A stretch of DNA of 64,000 bases, taken from positions 16,151,759 through 16,215,758 of the forward strand of contig NC_079900.1 in assembly GCF_024868665.1 (NCBI RefSeq). The letters are read 5' to 3'. The translations under genes and the position numbers were made by a program. The notes below the pieces were generated by a model. That model ran no database searches and was not told where the DNA came from. It saw only the letters and a program-made list of their open reading frames with translations. Shown here one piece after another: positions 62,406-64,000 of the stretch (position 1 is the first letter of the stretch; every line of letters starts with the position of its first letter). This DNA is from Triplophysa rosa (lineage: Eukaryota > Chordata > Actinopteri > Cypriniformes > Nemacheilidae).

Positions 62406-62414
62406 TTCTTCCTT
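56964..62414 (-). CDS. myo15a: myo15a exon 2: giant N-terminal extension (1814 codons)
   Basis: Acceptor TTTTGCAG ends at 62415. The first ATG in the exon (62405, context GAAGAAATGCC) is taken as the start, and the donor GTAACT follows 56964. The 1814 codons are an exact multiple of three. Regions in order: Lys/Gly/Glu-rich head; five repeats of a basic amphipathic motif near residues 100-225 (62100-61738); a Tyr/acidic region near 325-550 (61430-60750); conserved [17 protein letters not shown] near 580, matching human FPRPQVKLFGKEKLE; a long Pro/Ser/Arg-rich region; and 13 copies of a [14 protein letters not shown] repeat near 1235-1715 (58711-57262). Human exon 2 codes about 1200 residues and lacks the array. 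In mouse this exon marks the long isoform needed to maintain stereocilia after development. Many overlapping reverse ORFs are composition shadows. Confidence 0.95.
57262..58715 (-). repeat. 13-copy protein-coding tandem repeat in myo15a exon 2
   Basis: Units of roughly 35-45 codons. The core is [14 protein letters not shown](R/K)LPDG, followed by a variable Pro/Gln/Ser spacer. The first four or five copies (5' in the transcript) carry SPLQR-type text in place of LPDG. The copies are diverged enough to be old, and reading frame is kept throughout. Confidence 0.92.
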
Positions 62415-64000
62415 CTGCAAAATTCATGCTAATGCATGTCACTGAATAAAAAATGGATGATTAGTGACGAACGACTTCAACAGTAAAACAAATGTTCCAT
62501 GTAAAAATCATGTTCAAAACAGCATGTGCGCCCAGATAAAGTGCAAAAATAAATAGATCTCTTATATCACAATGTCTTGTATCATTTAGTCTCTTGATTG
62601 TAAGCCAGAAGCATTTCCAAAAAAAAAGCCAAAAGGTTGATTCTTTTGTGTAGGACTCTACCTTACATGTGTCATTCCTCTCATTATCTTATTCCTCTCA
62701 AACGTCCAACAGGTGCTTGTCCTTGGCTGTAGTGCTACTTTTGGCAAGAGATTTGTATCAGACAAAAGGCTTTTTGTCCACTATAGCTGGCATCCATGAA
62801 TATCCGCATATCAGCTCCAGTTAGTTTTTTCTTCAGTGAGTTTTGCAGGTAGAGTCAATGAAGAGCTCCAGACGCATATGTCTGCAAATATGTGTGGGTT
62901 CCCCGTGATGGTTGCAAAGGGCACCTTAAATGTATCAACTAGACTGACTTAGAGTAACATTATCGCTGTGGCTCATTCCTGTATAAATAATGCATGTTGG
63001 CTGAGCTGTTACTAAACTGTGTCTGAGAACATTTCCAAAAACCACTAAAATATGGTAATGATCCTGCATGAAGAGGAATCTCTTCTCCATAACAATTGAG
63101 GTGGGTTAAATGCCTGATGACATTATACGGAATTAGATTTTTCTTTTGCCAAACAAACATTTTTGTCTGGTTTCGCTTGAACCGTCACTTGCGGCAGTGA
63201 TATTTTGATTCAGTGCAAAAACACTGCATGCAAAACCACATAGCAAATATTGAACATAAACAGAAATAAAGCTAATTTTGTGTGCTAATGTAATAAAATA
63301 CTAGTTGAAAGTGAAATGTGTTGTTTGATAGATACAGAATGTATGCACAAGTTTAGTCTAAATCCTTTACAAAGTAAATACAGACAGATTTTTAACCTTT
63401 GCTTGTAAATGTCAAGTCTCATCTAAAACAAACAATAATACTTCATTTTTATGAAGTAAGTTTGACTTAAAAGATTTGAAAAAAATTACCATACCATACC
63501 ACCATACTGGTGTCTACATACAATATTATCATGATACCTTTCCAGTATGTCAACTTTTAGAAAAGTTCAATAGTTATCATTGACATTCACACACATGTAT
63601 ATGCCGTATATTAAGACAAGAGGTCACTGTTGACCACTTAATAATCCAAGAGTTCATGACTCTAGTAGGAATAAATTCTTAATGGCTTTTCTGTATTCAG
63701 TTCACTGAGAAATAATGAAATATTAATCGGAAAAGCTCTAAATATAGAGTGAGCCTACTCATTGTTAACCTCAGATATTTACCCTCACAGACATAAATGT
63801 ACAATAAATACCAGGCAAGTATGTTATAATTACATTGAATAGATTATTATGCTGTTGTCAACTGTAAAAAAGATCAATAATGAAATTATGGGCTAGCCTC
63901 TGGAGTTCACCATCATTCAGCTATCATGTTTGTCACAAGAACTTAAGAGATGCTACACCTTGTTTATATTGTCGATTCCATTTGCAATACTCATCAGATA
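62415..64000. other. sequence upstream of myo15a exon 2, nothing recognised
   Basis: This should be intron 1 and may contain or approach the non-coding exon 1 and promoter. I could not identify either. No mobile element recognised. Confidence 0.5.

Noticed and set aside
62406..62420. A start codon upstream of the chosen ATG in exon 2 (TTG at 62420)
   Set aside because: The splice acceptor TTTTGCAG ends at 62415, so that codon is intronic; the first exonic ATG is at 62405.
61981..62445. A 154-codon open frame on the plus strand opposite myo15a exon 2
   Set aside because: It mirrors the Lys/Gly/Glu-rich sense coding text and yields a Ser/Pro/Phe-rich product with no family resemblance. Open antisense frames are expected opposite biased coding sequence.

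Overview
The window is vertebrate nuclear DNA from a teleost, very probably a cyprinid (carp, goldfish or Danio type). It has short exons in long AT-rich introns with GT-AG splice sites, two genes recognisable from their human counterparts, and many copies of short inverted-repeat elements starting AGTTCACCCAAAAATG that are typical of cyprinid genomes. No bacterial, viral or CRISPR features were seen.

Both genes lie on the minus strand in the same order as human 17p11.2. The right-hand 35 kb (27001-62405) is a complete coding region for myo15a, unconventional myosin XVa, the motor that lengthens hair-cell stereocilia. I could place 65 coding exons (exons 2-66 if exon 1 is non-coding as in human). 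Every junction keeps phase, giving a predicted 4203-residue protein. It opens with a 5.4-kb exon 2 coding a 1814-residue N-terminal extension. Then follow the motor, IQ neck, first MyTH4 and partial FERM, a proline-rich linker, FERM-like F2/F3 lobes, SH3, second MyTH4 and a C-terminal FERM ending in the PDZ ligand ITLL. The left-hand 24.5 kb (1087-24543) holds the first 14 coding exons (about 628 residues) of llgl1, the Lgl cell-polarity scaffold. Its remaining 3' exons lie beyond the left edge. The gap between the myo15a stop and the llgl1 start is only 2.46 kb. It contains no ALKBH5-like exons, although ALKBH5 sits there in human.

The rest is introns and mobile DNA: an intact Tc1/mariner element with a DD36E transposase just upstream of llgl1, several hAT-like elements with clear 8-bp target duplications (one nested inside a MITE), a Harbinger-like element, foldback elements, an L2-type LINE with an endonuclease-to-RT deletion, tRNA-derived SINEs, and at least eight copies of one MITE family. 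Several insertions lie within 6-45 bp of myo15a splice sites.

The observations I rate highest are: a 13-copy ~35-residue tandem repeat and a five-copy amphipathic motif in myo15a exon 2; the intact DD36E element; an inverted-repeat element filled with alternating palindromes (49905-50391); and a predicted GC-AG intron in myo15a. Exon calls were made by eye from splice signals and remembered human protein sequence, so no alignment or transcript data support them here.
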